Below are positions 15,947-24,164 of a stretch of DNA of 64,000 bases, in pieces. The notes under the pieces were generated by a model. That model saw only the letters and a list, made by a program, of their open reading frames with translations, did not search any database and was not told where the DNA came from. This stretch comes from an uncultured Clostridia bacterium (GTDB lineage: Bacteria; Bacillota; Clostridia; Christensenellales; Pumilibacteraceae): positions 1 through 64,000 of the forward strand of contig CAMSYM010000002.1 of NCBI GenBank assembly GCA_947066105.1, written 5' to 3'. Numbering within the stretch: the first letter of the stretch is position 1; each line of letters opens with the position of its first letter. A program made the position numbers and the translations under genes.

Positions 15947-17638
15947 TCAATCACCCGATTGCGAAGCGCAGAACTCCGCGTATAACGGACATGTTTGTTT
16001 CAATTCGTCGTGCGTGCCGCGCCCGACTACCGCGCCGCCGTCCAGCACGAGTATCTCGTCGCAACCCGATACCGCGCTTATGCGTTGAGAAACGAATATC
16101 TTTGCGCCCGAAACGTTTTTCATGGCGTTTATGAAACTGCGTTCGGTCTTGTAGTCGAGCGCCGAAGTGGCGTCGTCGAATAGGTACAAAACGTTGTCGC
16201 GGCAAAGCGCGCGGGCGATCGAAACGCGTTGACGCTGTCCGCCCGAAAGATTTTTGCCGCCGCCGACGATCTCGCCGTCAAGTCCGAGCGATGCGAGCAG
16301 TTCGGACGCTTGGGCAAGCTCCAAAGCGTGTTCGAGCCTTTCGTCGGTAGCGTTCTCGTCCGCTATCGCAAGATTGCTTTTGAGCGTGCCGCGAAGCACC
16401 GCCGCGCGTTGCGGCACATAGCCGACGTTGCGGCGCATGGCGGCTACGTCGTAATCGGCGACGCTCCTTCCGCAAAATTCGATACTGCCGAGCGCGGGCG
16501 TATAAAACTTTTCCGCAAGATTGATTATAGTTGATTTGCCGCTGCCCGTGCCGCCGATGATGCCCAATGTTTTGTTCTTTTTGAGCGTGAACGAAACGTC
16601 GCGCACGTCGTAATCGCCGTCGTATGCGAACGACACGTTGTCGAATTTCAGTACCGTGTCGTCGTCGGCGAGTTCGGTTTGCGCGCCGTTGTCGGGCAGG
16701 GGCGCGTCCAATATCTCGTTGACGCGCGCCGCGCACGCCGCCGAACGCGTGAATACCGAAAATACGTTGCCGATATTGACTATCACGAAAAACGCCTGCT
16801 GTAAGTAATTGATCAGCGCGATCGTTTCGCCCTGCGTGAGCGAGCCGATGTTTACCTTGACGCCGCCGAACCACAGAACCGCTATTATGGCGATATTGAC
16901 TACCGCGAACGTGAGCGGGGTGAGAAGCGCCGATATGCGCGCCGCGCCGATATTTGTTTTTGCGGTAACGTCCGCCGAGCCGTCGAACCGCGCTTTGGTC
17001 GAGCTTTGCGTCGAGAACGCGCGAATGACGCGCGCGCCGGCAAGGCTTTCCGCCGTGGCGCGCGAAAGCTCGTCGAGATTTTTTTGCGCGCGTTTTATGC
17101 GCGGCATGGTAAGCCGCAGTACGCAAGCTATGGTCGCCGACAGCACTACCGTCATGCCGAAAAACATGAGCGACAGCACGGGATCGATTATCATGCTCAT
17201 TACGAACGCGCCCACGACGACGAACGGCATGCGCAGGACGAGCCGCAAAAACATGTTTAGCGCGTTCTGACAGTTGAGCACGTCGCCCGTGACGCGCGTC
17301 ACCAGCGACGCGCCGCCTATCTTGTCGCACTCCGAAACGGACAGCTTGTTTATATGCTTGAACGTCGCGTTGCGTATGCGCGTGCCGTAGCCGAGCGCGA
17401 CCTTGGACGCGAGATATTGCCCCGTCACGGATATCAAAAACCCGAGCACGGCAAGCACGCCTATCACCGAACAGTACTTTATCACATACGTTTTGTCGCC
17501 GTTGGCTATGCCGACGTCGATGACGCTCGCAACTATCATCGGTACGGCGAGTTCGGCTATCGCCTCGATGAGCTTGCAGATCGGCGCGGCGATCGTAGCG
17601 GGTATGTGACCTTTTAAAAATCGCAACAGTTTTATCAT
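15947..17638 (-). CDS. ABC exporter half-transporter, subunit with degenerate Walker B
   Basis: This 563-residue subunit has six membrane helices and a nucleotide-binding domain with Walker A IGGTGSGKSTI and canonical signature LSGGQRQRVSIARAL. Its Walker B reads VLYLFDDATSALD, with Asp in place of the catalytic Glu. Heterodimeric exporters of Firmicutes typically pair one such non-canonical subunit with a canonical one, which fits the next gene. The start at 17638 (MIKLLRFLKG) is set by the promoter at 17649-17677. The -10 box is ten bases from the ATG, so the leader is only about four bases. Confidence 0.9.
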   Translation of the reverse strand: MIKLLRFLKGHIPATIAAPICKLIEAIAELAVPMIVASVIDVGIANGDKTYVIKYCSVIGVLAVLGFLISVTGQYLASKVALGYGTRIRNATFKHINKLSVSECDKIGGASLVTRVTGDVLNCQNALNMFLRLVLRMPFVVVGAFVMSMIIDPVLSLMFFGMTVVLSATIACVLRLTMPRIKRAQKNLDELSRATAESLAGARVIRAFSTQSSTKARFDGSADVTAKTNIGAARISALLTPLTFAVVNIAIIAVLWFGGVKVNIGSLTQGETIALINYLQQAFFVIVNIGNVFSVFTRSAACAARVNEILDAPLPDNGAQTELADDDTVLKFDNVSFAYDGDYDVRDVSFTLKKNKTLGIIGGTGSGKSTIINLAEKFYTPALGSIEFCGRSVADYDVAAMRRNVGYVPQRAAVLRGTLKSNLAIADENATDERLEHALELAQASELLASLGLDGEIVGGGKNLSGGQRQRVSIARALCRDNVLYLFDDATSALDYKTERSFINAMKNVSGAKIFVSQRISAVSGCDEILVLDGGAVVGRGTHDELKQTCPLYAEFCASQSGD

Positions 17639-17648
17639 GATCAACCTT

Positions 17649-17677
17649 AGTATATATATGCGACGCAAAAAAGTCAA
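17649..17677 (-). promoter_or_regulatory. Promoter of the ABC exporter operon (near-leaderless)
   Basis: Minus strand TTGACT (17677-17672), 17 bases, TATACT (17654-17649). The ATG follows ten bases later. Confidence 0.8.
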
Positions 17678-17755
17678 GCGAAGATTATTTACGTTACGAC
17701 GACATATGATAGATCCGCGCGCGGACGCGCTCGGCACGCACTTGCATTTATGCGC

Positions 17756-17785
17756 TTGACAACCCGCACCGTACTATTGTACAAT
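17756..17785 (+). promoter_or_regulatory. Promoter of the Na/Pi symporter-ribokinase operon
   Basis: TTGACA at 17756-17761, 18 bases, TACAAT at 17780-17785. A normal leader of about 26 bases follows, with AGAGGA before the TTG start. Confidence 0.8.
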
Positions 17786-17817
17786 ATAACCGATCACTAC
17801 AACAGAGGACGGTCGGT

Positions 17818-19647
17818 TTGGAAATCATCGCCAGTGTTTTATCGCTAATTGCCGGTATCGGCGTACTCATGATCGGCATGAAAATGCTGAGCGAGGGTTT
17901 GGAACGCAGCGCGGGCAAGGGCATGCGCAAGCTGTTCGGCAAGATCAGCAATAACCGTTTCGCGGGGATAGGCGTCGGCGCGGTCGCTACCGTATTGGTC
18001 AATTCGTCGGCGGCGACGACCGTTATGGTCATAGGGTTTGTCAACGCCGGGCTTATGACGCTTTTTCAAGCCACGTCCATAATCATGGGCGCAAACATAG
18101 GCACTACGCTCACGGGCGTTATCATCGCTTTGTCCGGGTTTAATATAAGCTCGTACTTCGCATTGCTCGCGTTTATCGGCGTGATAATGACGATGTTCTT
18201 TAAAAACGACACCGTAAAAAAGATAGGCTCGGCGATAGCGGGCTTGGGCTTGATGTTTGTCGGATTGTCGCTGATGAGCGGGGCGTTTAAAAACGAAGCG
18301 ATAGCGTCGGCGTTGCAAAATTTGTTTAAGGTAGTAAGCTTCCCGTTGCTGTTGATACTTATCGGCATGGTATGCACTGCGTTGTTCCAATCGTCCGCGG
18401 CGATGACCGCGCTCGTAGTCACCATGGCGGCGCCCGTCAACGGCGGCGCGCCCATAATCCCGATGGAAAGCGCGCTGTTCGTCATACTCGGCACCAATAT
18501 AGGTACGTGCGTCACGGCTATGCTCGCGTCGCTCGGCGCAAGCACCAACGCGAAGCGTACCGCCGTGATCCATCTTTTGTTCAACGTGATAGGCACGACG
18601 CTGTTCACTATAATCATTTGGGTGTTCAAGGACGGCATGGTGTGGTTGATAGGCAAAATGTCGAGCAATGCGCAAATGCAGGTCGCGCTGTTCCATGTGT
18701 TTTTCAATGTGATAACCACGCTCGTGCTCGTGCCGTTTATCAAGCCGCTGACAGTGCTTGCGTCGCGGCTCGTTCGCGAAAAACACGGCGGCAAGGACGA
18801 CGCGCCGCGCATGTATTTCATAGACGACAGGTTTTTACAGACTCCGCCCATAGCCGTTGCGCAGGTCAAGCGCGAAGTGGACAACATGGCGGAAATGGCA
18901 AAGACCAATCTCAAACGCGCAATGCGCGCGGTGCTTACTCGGGACATGTCCGAGCGCGAAGCCGTCGAAAAGGACGAGGAACGCATCAATTTCATAAATA
19001 AGGGCGTTACCAAATTTCTCATCAAGCTGTCGTCGCAGTCGCTGACGCGTACGGACGAAAAGTTTATAGGCTCGCTTCACCACGTCGTAGGGGACATAGA
19101 GCGCATAGCCGACCATGCGAAAAACTTCACCGAGGACGCGCAGGCGATGAAGGAAAACGACCGCGTGTTCACGCAGAGCGCGCTCGACGAGCTGGAAGAC
19201 ATGTACGACAAGGTAATGGCGATGTTCGACGAGGCAATGTACATATTTCAAAACAACGCGGTGGACAGGCTCAACTCGTTTGCGGCGCGCGAGGACGAAG
19301 TGGACATGACGCGACGGCTTTTGGACAACAACCACATAGCGCGGCTAAACGACGGAGGTTGCAACGTGGAAAGCGGCACGCATTTTTATTCGATAACGAG
19401 CGCGCTCGAACGCATAGCCGATCACTTGACAAACATCGCGTTTTCCATCAAGTCGCCGTCGGGTTCGCAACGCGAAGCGATGGAAAAAATAGCCGACGAG
19501 CAAAAGCGCCGCTCGCGCGAGCGCAAGCATAGCGGGCAAAGCCTGCAAAAAACCGTTCCGACCGAAGACTCGCCGAGCGATATTCCGCTTGACGGCGATA
19601 CGGTCGATCCGTCCGCGGCGACGGCGGCGGTGAAGGAGGACCGATGA
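17818..19647 (+). CDS. Na+/phosphate symporter family protein with PhoU-like C-terminus
   Basis: This 609-residue protein starts with TTG; AGAGGA lies eight bases upstream and no ATG fits. The N-terminal half has repeated membrane helices with the NptA-type inverted repeats: NSSAATTVMVIGFVNAGLM, MGANIGTTLTG, then QSSAAMTALVV and LGTNIGTCVTA. Residues about 340-540 form a PhoU-like helical bundle (SLHHVVGDIERIADHAKNF). This layout is typical of YjbB/NptA-type phosphate transporters. The ribokinase start overlaps its stop (ATGA), so the two are coupled. Confidence 0.92.
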   Translation: MEIIASVLSLIAGIGVLMIGMKMLSEGLERSAGKGMRKLFGKISNNRFAGIGVGAVATVLVNSSAATTVMVIGFVNAGLMTLFQATSIIMGANIGTTLTGVIIALSGFNISSYFALLAFIGVIMTMFFKNDTVKKIGSAIAGLGLMFVGLSLMSGAFKNEAIASALQNLFKVVSFPLLLILIGMVCTALFQSSAAMTALVVTMAAPVNGGAPIIPMESALFVILGTNIGTCVTAMLASLGASTNAKRTAVIHLLFNVIGTTLFTIIIWVFKDGMVWLIGKMSSNAQMQVALFHVFFNVITTLVLVPFIKPLTVLASRLVREKHGGKDDAPRMYFIDDRFLQTPPIAVAQVKREVDNMAEMAKTNLKRAMRAVLTRDMSEREAVEKDEERINFINKGVTKFLIKLSSQSLTRTDEKFIGSLHHVVGDIERIADHAKNFTEDAQAMKENDRVFTQSALDELEDMYDKVMAMFDEAMYIFQNNAVDRLNSFAAREDEVDMTRRLLDNNHIARLNDGGCNVESGTHFYSITSALERIADHLTNIAFSIKSPSGSQREAMEKIADEQKRRSRERKHSGQSLQKTVPTEDSPSDIPLDGDTVDPSAATAAVKEDR

Positions 19648-20585
19648 TCTACGTACTCGGAAGCATAAATTACGATATTTCGCTCGAACTGGAAAGAATG
19701 CCCAAAAAGGGCGAAACGTTGCTCGCCGACGGTTGCGGCACGGGCTTGGGCGGAAAGGGCGCCAATCAAGCGGTGGCGATCGCGCGTTTGGCGCGCAAGT
19801 ACGACGACGGGCGCAAGGCTGTCAAAATGATAGGGCGCGTCGGCAACGACGCGATGGGCGCGGAGCTTATGCAAAAACTCGACGATTACGGCGTGGATAC
19901 CGAGTTCGTGCGAAATGTGAACAGAAGCACCGGGCTTGCCATGGTGTCTGTCAGCGGCAAGGATAACCGTATCGTCGTTTACAGCGGCGCAAATCTCGGT
20001 TTTACCAAGTCGGACGTCGACGAGGCGCTCGAACACGCGACGAGCGCAGACACGTTGTTATGTCAGTTGGAGGTGCCGCTGTATATAGTCGGTTACGCAT
20101 TGAGAAAGGCGCGGGCGATAGGCATGACGACCATTCTCAATCCCGCGCCCGCAAAAGAATTGCCGGACGACTTTTATTATAACGTAGATATAATCGTACC
20201 CAACGAGCTCGAAACGCAGGAGCTTACCGGCATAAACCCGCGCGACGAGAGTTCGCGGCTCGCCGCTATGGAAAGCCTGTTGGCAAAAGGCGTGCGTTAT
20301 GTCGCGCTCACGCTCGGCGCGAACGGTGCGGCTGTATCGGACGGCGAAAAGGTGACGGGGCATATACCCGCGCGCAAGGTTTCGGTAGTTGATACGACGG
20401 GAGCGGGCGACACGTTTGTCGGCGCGCTTGCGCTCACATATCCGCATGTGGGCATGTATTCGTTTAAAGAAGCGTGTTTGTTTGCGACCAAAGCGGCGTC
20501 GCTCACCGTGTCGCGGCACGGCGCGGCGTCGAGCATCCCCACGTTCGAGGAAGTTTGCGAGCTTTACAATAACGAGATAAAGTAA
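19644..20585 (+). CDS. rbsK: Ribokinase (PfkB family)
   Basis: This 313-residue sugar kinase phosphorylates ribose with ATP. It has the N-terminal GSINYDI strand, the substrate loop GGKGANQAVAIARL near residue 36, and the C-terminal PfkB signature DTTGAGDTFVGAL with the catalytic Asp of GAGD. NPAPAKELP and PNELETQELTG are also ribokinase-like. Length is normal. It overlaps the symporter gene by four bases and ends before a strong terminator. There is no ribose transporter nearby, so another pentose or nucleoside-derived sugar is possible. Confidence 0.92.
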   Translation: MIYVLGSINYDISLELERMPKKGETLLADGCGTGLGGKGANQAVAIARLARKYDDGRKAVKMIGRVGNDAMGAELMQKLDDYGVDTEFVRNVNRSTGLAMVSVSGKDNRIVVYSGANLGFTKSDVDEALEHATSADTLLCQLEVPLYIVGYALRKARAIGMTTILNPAPAKELPDDFYYNVDIIVPNELETQELTGINPRDESSRLAAMESLLAKGVRYVALTLGANGAAVSDGEKVTGHIPARKVSVVDTTGAGDTFVGALALTYPHVGMYSFKEACLFATKAASLTVSRHGAASSIPTFEEVCELYNNEIK

Positions 20586-20609
20586 TAAAATTATGTATTC
20601 GGAAACATA

Positions 20610-20650
20610 AATGCGGTATCAAGGCGATCGATCGACCTTGATACCGCATT
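20610..20650. terminator. Bidirectional terminator between rbsK and a convergent small gene
   Basis: A perfect 15-base inverted repeat, AATGCGGTATCAAGG and CCTTGATACCGCATT, with an 11-base loop, is followed by a short T run on the plus strand. It serves rbsK and the convergent small gene. Confidence 0.85.
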
Positions 20651-20670
20651 TTCGATCCCGATCCCTATTA

Positions 20671-20952
20671 TCAGCTTTTACTGCTGTCGCAGGTATTGTC
20701 GTCGGGATCGATCATCTCGTAATTATTGTTGGTGGGGCGGGTGCGCTTGCTCGCGGGCTTTTTGGCGCAAGCTTTGTGCGCCGACGCGCCCTTTTTGCAT
20801 GCGCGCTTTTTCGGGAAAACTTCTTCGTGTATCACTTCGTCGGCGGCAAGCTCGCTGTCGGTCTTGCTTTTGCGCGATAAGCGTTTGGCGGTATCCGCGG
20901 TTTTGTCTGCGGCTTTTTTAAAAGCCGAACTTATTTTTTCTTTGATGCTCAT
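20671..20952 (-). CDS. Small lysine-rich protein of unknown function
   Basis: About 93 residues, very basic in the middle (KRACKKGASAHKACAKKPASKR) with an amphipathic N-terminal helix (MSIKEKISSAFKKAADKTADT) and an acidic tail. GAGGTG lies six bases before the ATG at 20952; an in-frame GTG at 20961 overlaps that site and is less likely. I do not recognise the family. The composition suggests binding to nucleic acid or to the membrane surface. It stands alone, convergent with rbsK. Confidence 0.65.
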   Translation of the reverse strand: MSIKEKISSAFKKAADKTADTAKRLSRKSKTDSELAADEVIHEEVFPKKRACKKGASAHKACAKKPASKRTRPTNNNYEMIDPDDNTCDSSKS

Positions 20953-21054
20953 GATTTTCACCTCGGTGTTATTTTGTGAGCATATAGCGTAATTTATACG
21001 TGCATACCGCTTGCGACGCCGCGTATTATAACATATTTAATACCCGTTTAATTC

Positions 21055-21083
21055 TTTACAAAGCCGAAAAAAAAGTGTATAAT
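21055..21083 (+). promoter_or_regulatory. Promoter of the MacB-like ABC transporter
   Basis: TTTACA at 21055-21060, 17 bases and TATAAT at 21078-21083. The leader of about 60 bases contains a small hairpin CACGG/CCGTG just before the Shine-Dalgarno AAGGAG. Confidence 0.75.
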
Positions 21084-21151
21084 ATACGATAAAATATATG
21101 TGCATATAAAACGACAGGTCGCACGGTAACGCCGTGAGTAAGGAGATATAA

Positions 21152-23968
21152 ATGCTCGAACTTAAAAGTATAGTAAAAGATTATCCCGTAGCCAACGATA
21201 AGGTGCGCGCGTTAAAGGGCGTAGATCTTGCGTTTCGCGAAAGCGAGTTCGTGTCCGTGCTCGGTCCGTCGGGTTGCGGCAAAACAACGTTGTTGAATAT
21301 TATCGGCGGACTCGATCATTACACTTCGGGCGATCTCGTTATCGACGGCGTAAGCACCGAAAACTACACCGCGCGCGATTGGGATACATACCGCAATCAC
21401 CGTATCGGTTTCGTATTTCAGTCGTATAACCTTATACCGCACCAGAGCATTTCCGAAAACGTAGAGCTTGCGCTCAATATTTCGGGCGTGGAAAAAGCGG
21501 AGCGCGTGCGCCGCTCGCGAGAAGCGCTCGATAAGGTGGGCTTAAAGGGGCTGTACAACAAAAAGCCCAATCAGCTTTCGGGCGGACAAATGCAACGCGT
21601 CGCGATAGCGCGTGCGCTCGTCAACGATCCCGAAATATTGCTTGCCGACGAGCCGACGGGCGCGCTCGACAGCGAAACGTCGGTGCAGATAATGGACTTG
21701 ATACGCGAGATATCGCGAAAATGTCTTGTTATCATGGTAACGCACAATCCGGAGCTTGCCGAAAAGTATTCTACGCGCATAATCAAGCTGCTCGACGGCG
21801 AAGTGATAGCGGACAGCGATCCGTACGTCGCGACGGCGGACGAAGGCGAAATTTCTGTAGAACGAGCCGACTCGACGGATAGCGCAGAAAAAACGAAAAA
21901 TGACGGCGGTGCGGATAAAACCGAAAAGCCCGCTGCGCCGACAAAGAAAAAACACGTATCCAAAAAAGCCAAGCTGTCGTTTTGGAGCGCGTTCAAGCTG
22001 TCGGGCAAAAATCTTTTGTCGAAGCTCAAACGTACGGTGCTTGTTTGTTTTGCGGGGTCTATCGGCATAATAGGCGTTGCGACGGTGCTGTCCGTGTCGA
22101 GCGGCGTTCAAGGATACATACACGACATGCAAGACGATATGCTTTCGGGCAATCCCGTAACGATCAGTACCGAAGCGCTCGATATGGAAGCGTTGATGTC
22201 GGGCATGATGTTCGAAGAAAAATCGGATATTATTAAGGATAATGCAGATATAAAGCAGGGTATAAACGTTCAGGGCTTGATCGCCGAGCTTGCAAAGCGC
22301 GGCAATACCGCTACGTCGTCCATAATCCAGAACAATATCACCAACGAATATCTCGATTACGTCAAGGCGATGCCCAAGGAATATTACAGGGCTATAAACG
22401 CCACGTACGGCATAAATCTTTCCAATAATCTGTATACGGATTTCGATCTCGAAGGCTACGGCAAAACGACGCTGTCGCTTACGTCCGCGCTTGCCATGTA
22501 TACCGATCTTTTGGGGCAAACGGAGTTCAAGTCGTATGCGTCGTACATACCCATGTTCACCGAGCGGTTCGATCAAATGCCCGACGATAAGGACTTTATA
22601 CTTTCGCAGTACGACATAGTGTCCGACCCGCAAAAGAGCAAGTTCCCGACCGAGGCGAACGAAATAATGATAGTCGTCAATTCCGATTACGCGCTTGCCG
22701 ATCTCACGCTCGCGCAGTTCGGGTATTTGAGCCAAAAACAGTTTTTGAACATTGCGTACGGCGCGGTGAAAGACCTGCCGGGCAACGAGGATGCGGCGGA
22801 AAAATACGATAAGGATCTCGACGTGCCGACGATAACTTACGATACGCTTATGGGAAAAACATTTACATGGTATCCCAATGACACGGTATTCGATAACGCA
22901 AGACCGATGGACGTTACCACGCCCGACGGCAAGACGACTACGCAGTGGTTCGGCAAGTATATCGGCGAAGCGCAGTCGGACTGGACGGACGGGATAGACC
23001 TTAAAGTGACGGCTGTATTGCGACGCAAAAACAGCGTTTCGTACGGTTGCTTGAACAGCGGGTTTTACTATACAGGCAAGCTGTCGAACGCCGTGGTGGA
23101 GAGCGGCTTGAAGTCGGATATCGTCGGCAAAATGAACGAGAAGGAGCTGACGAGCGTACAGGGCTACGAGGTCGGCGGGATGCGTTACGGCATTACGTTC
23201 GATTATAAATACATGCTCGACGGCGAAGTGCATAACGGTACGAGCATAGTTGGCGGACAGGACGCTATGATGCAAATGCTCGGCATGATGCAGGGCGCGG
23301 TATCGGGCGGTTCGACGTCGTCCGAAAGCGCGGTAAAAACGTACGTTATGATGAAGTACGAGCTGGGCGGAACGGACACGCCCAATAGGATCGCCGTTTA
23401 TCCGACAAACTTCGATTACAAAGACAGTGTTACGGGCTATCTCGATAAGTGGAACGGCGAAGAGCCTATAACCGTCAACGGCGCGGAGCTTACCGATCGC
23501 GACGATATAAAATACACCGACAATCTCGAACTCGTCATAAACATGGTGAACGATTTTATCGACATAATCACGTATGCGCTCGTGGCGTTTACGGCGTTGT
23601 CGCTGGTCGTTTCGACCGTTATGATAGCGATAATAACTTACGTGTCGGTAATGGAACGCATAAAAGAAATAGGCGTTATACGGTCGCTGGGCGGCAGAAA
23701 GCGCGACGTATCCGCGCTGTTCATTGCCGAAACATTTATTATAGGCGGCACGTCGGGCGTGATCGGTATCGCCGTAACGTATTTGATTTCGTTTATCATC
23801 AATATGATAGTCGGAAGTCTTGTCGGCATATACACGATAGCGTCGTTGCCTATTTTGACGGCTGTTGTGATGATCGTTATAAGCATCGCGCTTACGTTGA
23901 TATCCGGGCTTATACCCGCGCGGCTCGCCGCAAAGAAAGACCCGGTGGTCGCGCTCAGGAGCGAGTAA
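21152..23968 (+). CDS. Fused ABC transporter, MacB-like ATPase plus FtsX-type permease
   Basis: This 938-residue protein combines an N-terminal LolD/MacB-type ATPase (residues 1-220) with a permease. The ATPase has Walker A GPSGCGKTTL, signature LSGGQMQRVAIARAL and Walker B ILLADEPTGALD. A charged linker at about 225-275 is rich in Lys and Glu. One membrane helix at about 295-315 leads to a large extracytoplasmic domain, and three C-terminal helices form the FtsX domain (about 800-935). This is the class of mechanotransmission transporters acting on lipoproteins, peptides or antibiotics. No adaptor (MacA-like) gene or two-component sensor is adjacent. AAGGAG precedes the ATG. Confidence 0.92.
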   Translation: MLELKSIVKDYPVANDKVRALKGVDLAFRESEFVSVLGPSGCGKTTLLNIIGGLDHYTSGDLVIDGVSTENYTARDWDTYRNHRIGFVFQSYNLIPHQSISENVELALNISGVEKAERVRRSREALDKVGLKGLYNKKPNQLSGGQMQRVAIARALVNDPEILLADEPTGALDSETSVQIMDLIREISRKCLVIMVTHNPELAEKYSTRIIKLLDGEVIADSDPYVATADEGEISVERADSTDSAEKTKNDGGADKTEKPAAPTKKKHVSKKAKLSFWSAFKLSGKNLLSKLKRTVLVCFAGSIGIIGVATVLSVSSGVQGYIHDMQDDMLSGNPVTISTEALDMEALMSGMMFEEKSDIIKDNADIKQGINVQGLIAELAKRGNTATSSIIQNNITNEYLDYVKAMPKEYYRAINATYGINLSNNLYTDFDLEGYGKTTLSLTSALAMYTDLLGQTEFKSYASYIPMFTERFDQMPDDKDFILSQYDIVSDPQKSKFPTEANEIMIVVNSDYALADLTLAQFGYLSQKQFLNIAYGAVKDLPGNEDAAEKYDKDLDVPTITYDTLMGKTFTWYPNDTVFDNARPMDVTTPDGKTTTQWFGKYIGEAQSDWTDGIDLKVTAVLRRKNSVSYGCLNSGFYYTGKLSNAVVESGLKSDIVGKMNEKELTSVQGYEVGGMRYGITFDYKYMLDGEVHNGTSIVGGQDAMMQMLGMMQGAVSGGSTSSESAVKTYVMMKYELGGTDTPNRIAVYPTNFDYKDSVTGYLDKWNGEEPITVNGAELTDRDDIKYTDNLELVINMVNDFIDIITYALVAFTALSLVVSTVMIAIITYVSVMERIKEIGVIRSLGGRKRDVSALFIAETFIIGGTSGVIGIAVTYLISFIINMIVGSLVGIYTIASLPILTAVVMIVISIALTLISGLIPARLAAKKDPVVALRSE

Positions 23969-23969
23969 C

Positions 23970-24155
23970 GTAAATTCGGAATTAGGAATTCGGAATGCGG
24001 AATTAAGGGCAATTAAGAATGCGGAATTAAGAATTACGGTCAATTAAAAAATTCGTGATGCGCAATCGATCGACCGCTTGCGCGGTGAACAAGGATACTA
24101 CAACGTTTATTCCGTTCGTCATTTCGAGCGAAGCGAGAAATCTCGATCATATAAA
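23970..24155. repeat. Intergenic repeat block 4, reaching the metG ribosome site
   Basis: GGAATTAGGAATTCGGAATG-type words (23974-24060) are followed by a copy of the 'CATTTCGAGCGAAGCGAGAA' segment at 24119-24138. The repeat ends about ten bases before the metG Shine-Dalgarno. The promoter of metG must lie in or before the repeat; CATATAAAG inside it is a possible -10. Confidence 0.75.
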
Positions 24156-24164
24156 GAGGTCACA

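Noticed and set aside
24078-24164. Upstream extension of metG
   Set aside because: The extra residues (HFERSEKSRS) come from a dispersed repeat. The start at 24165 has the ribosome site and matches the family.
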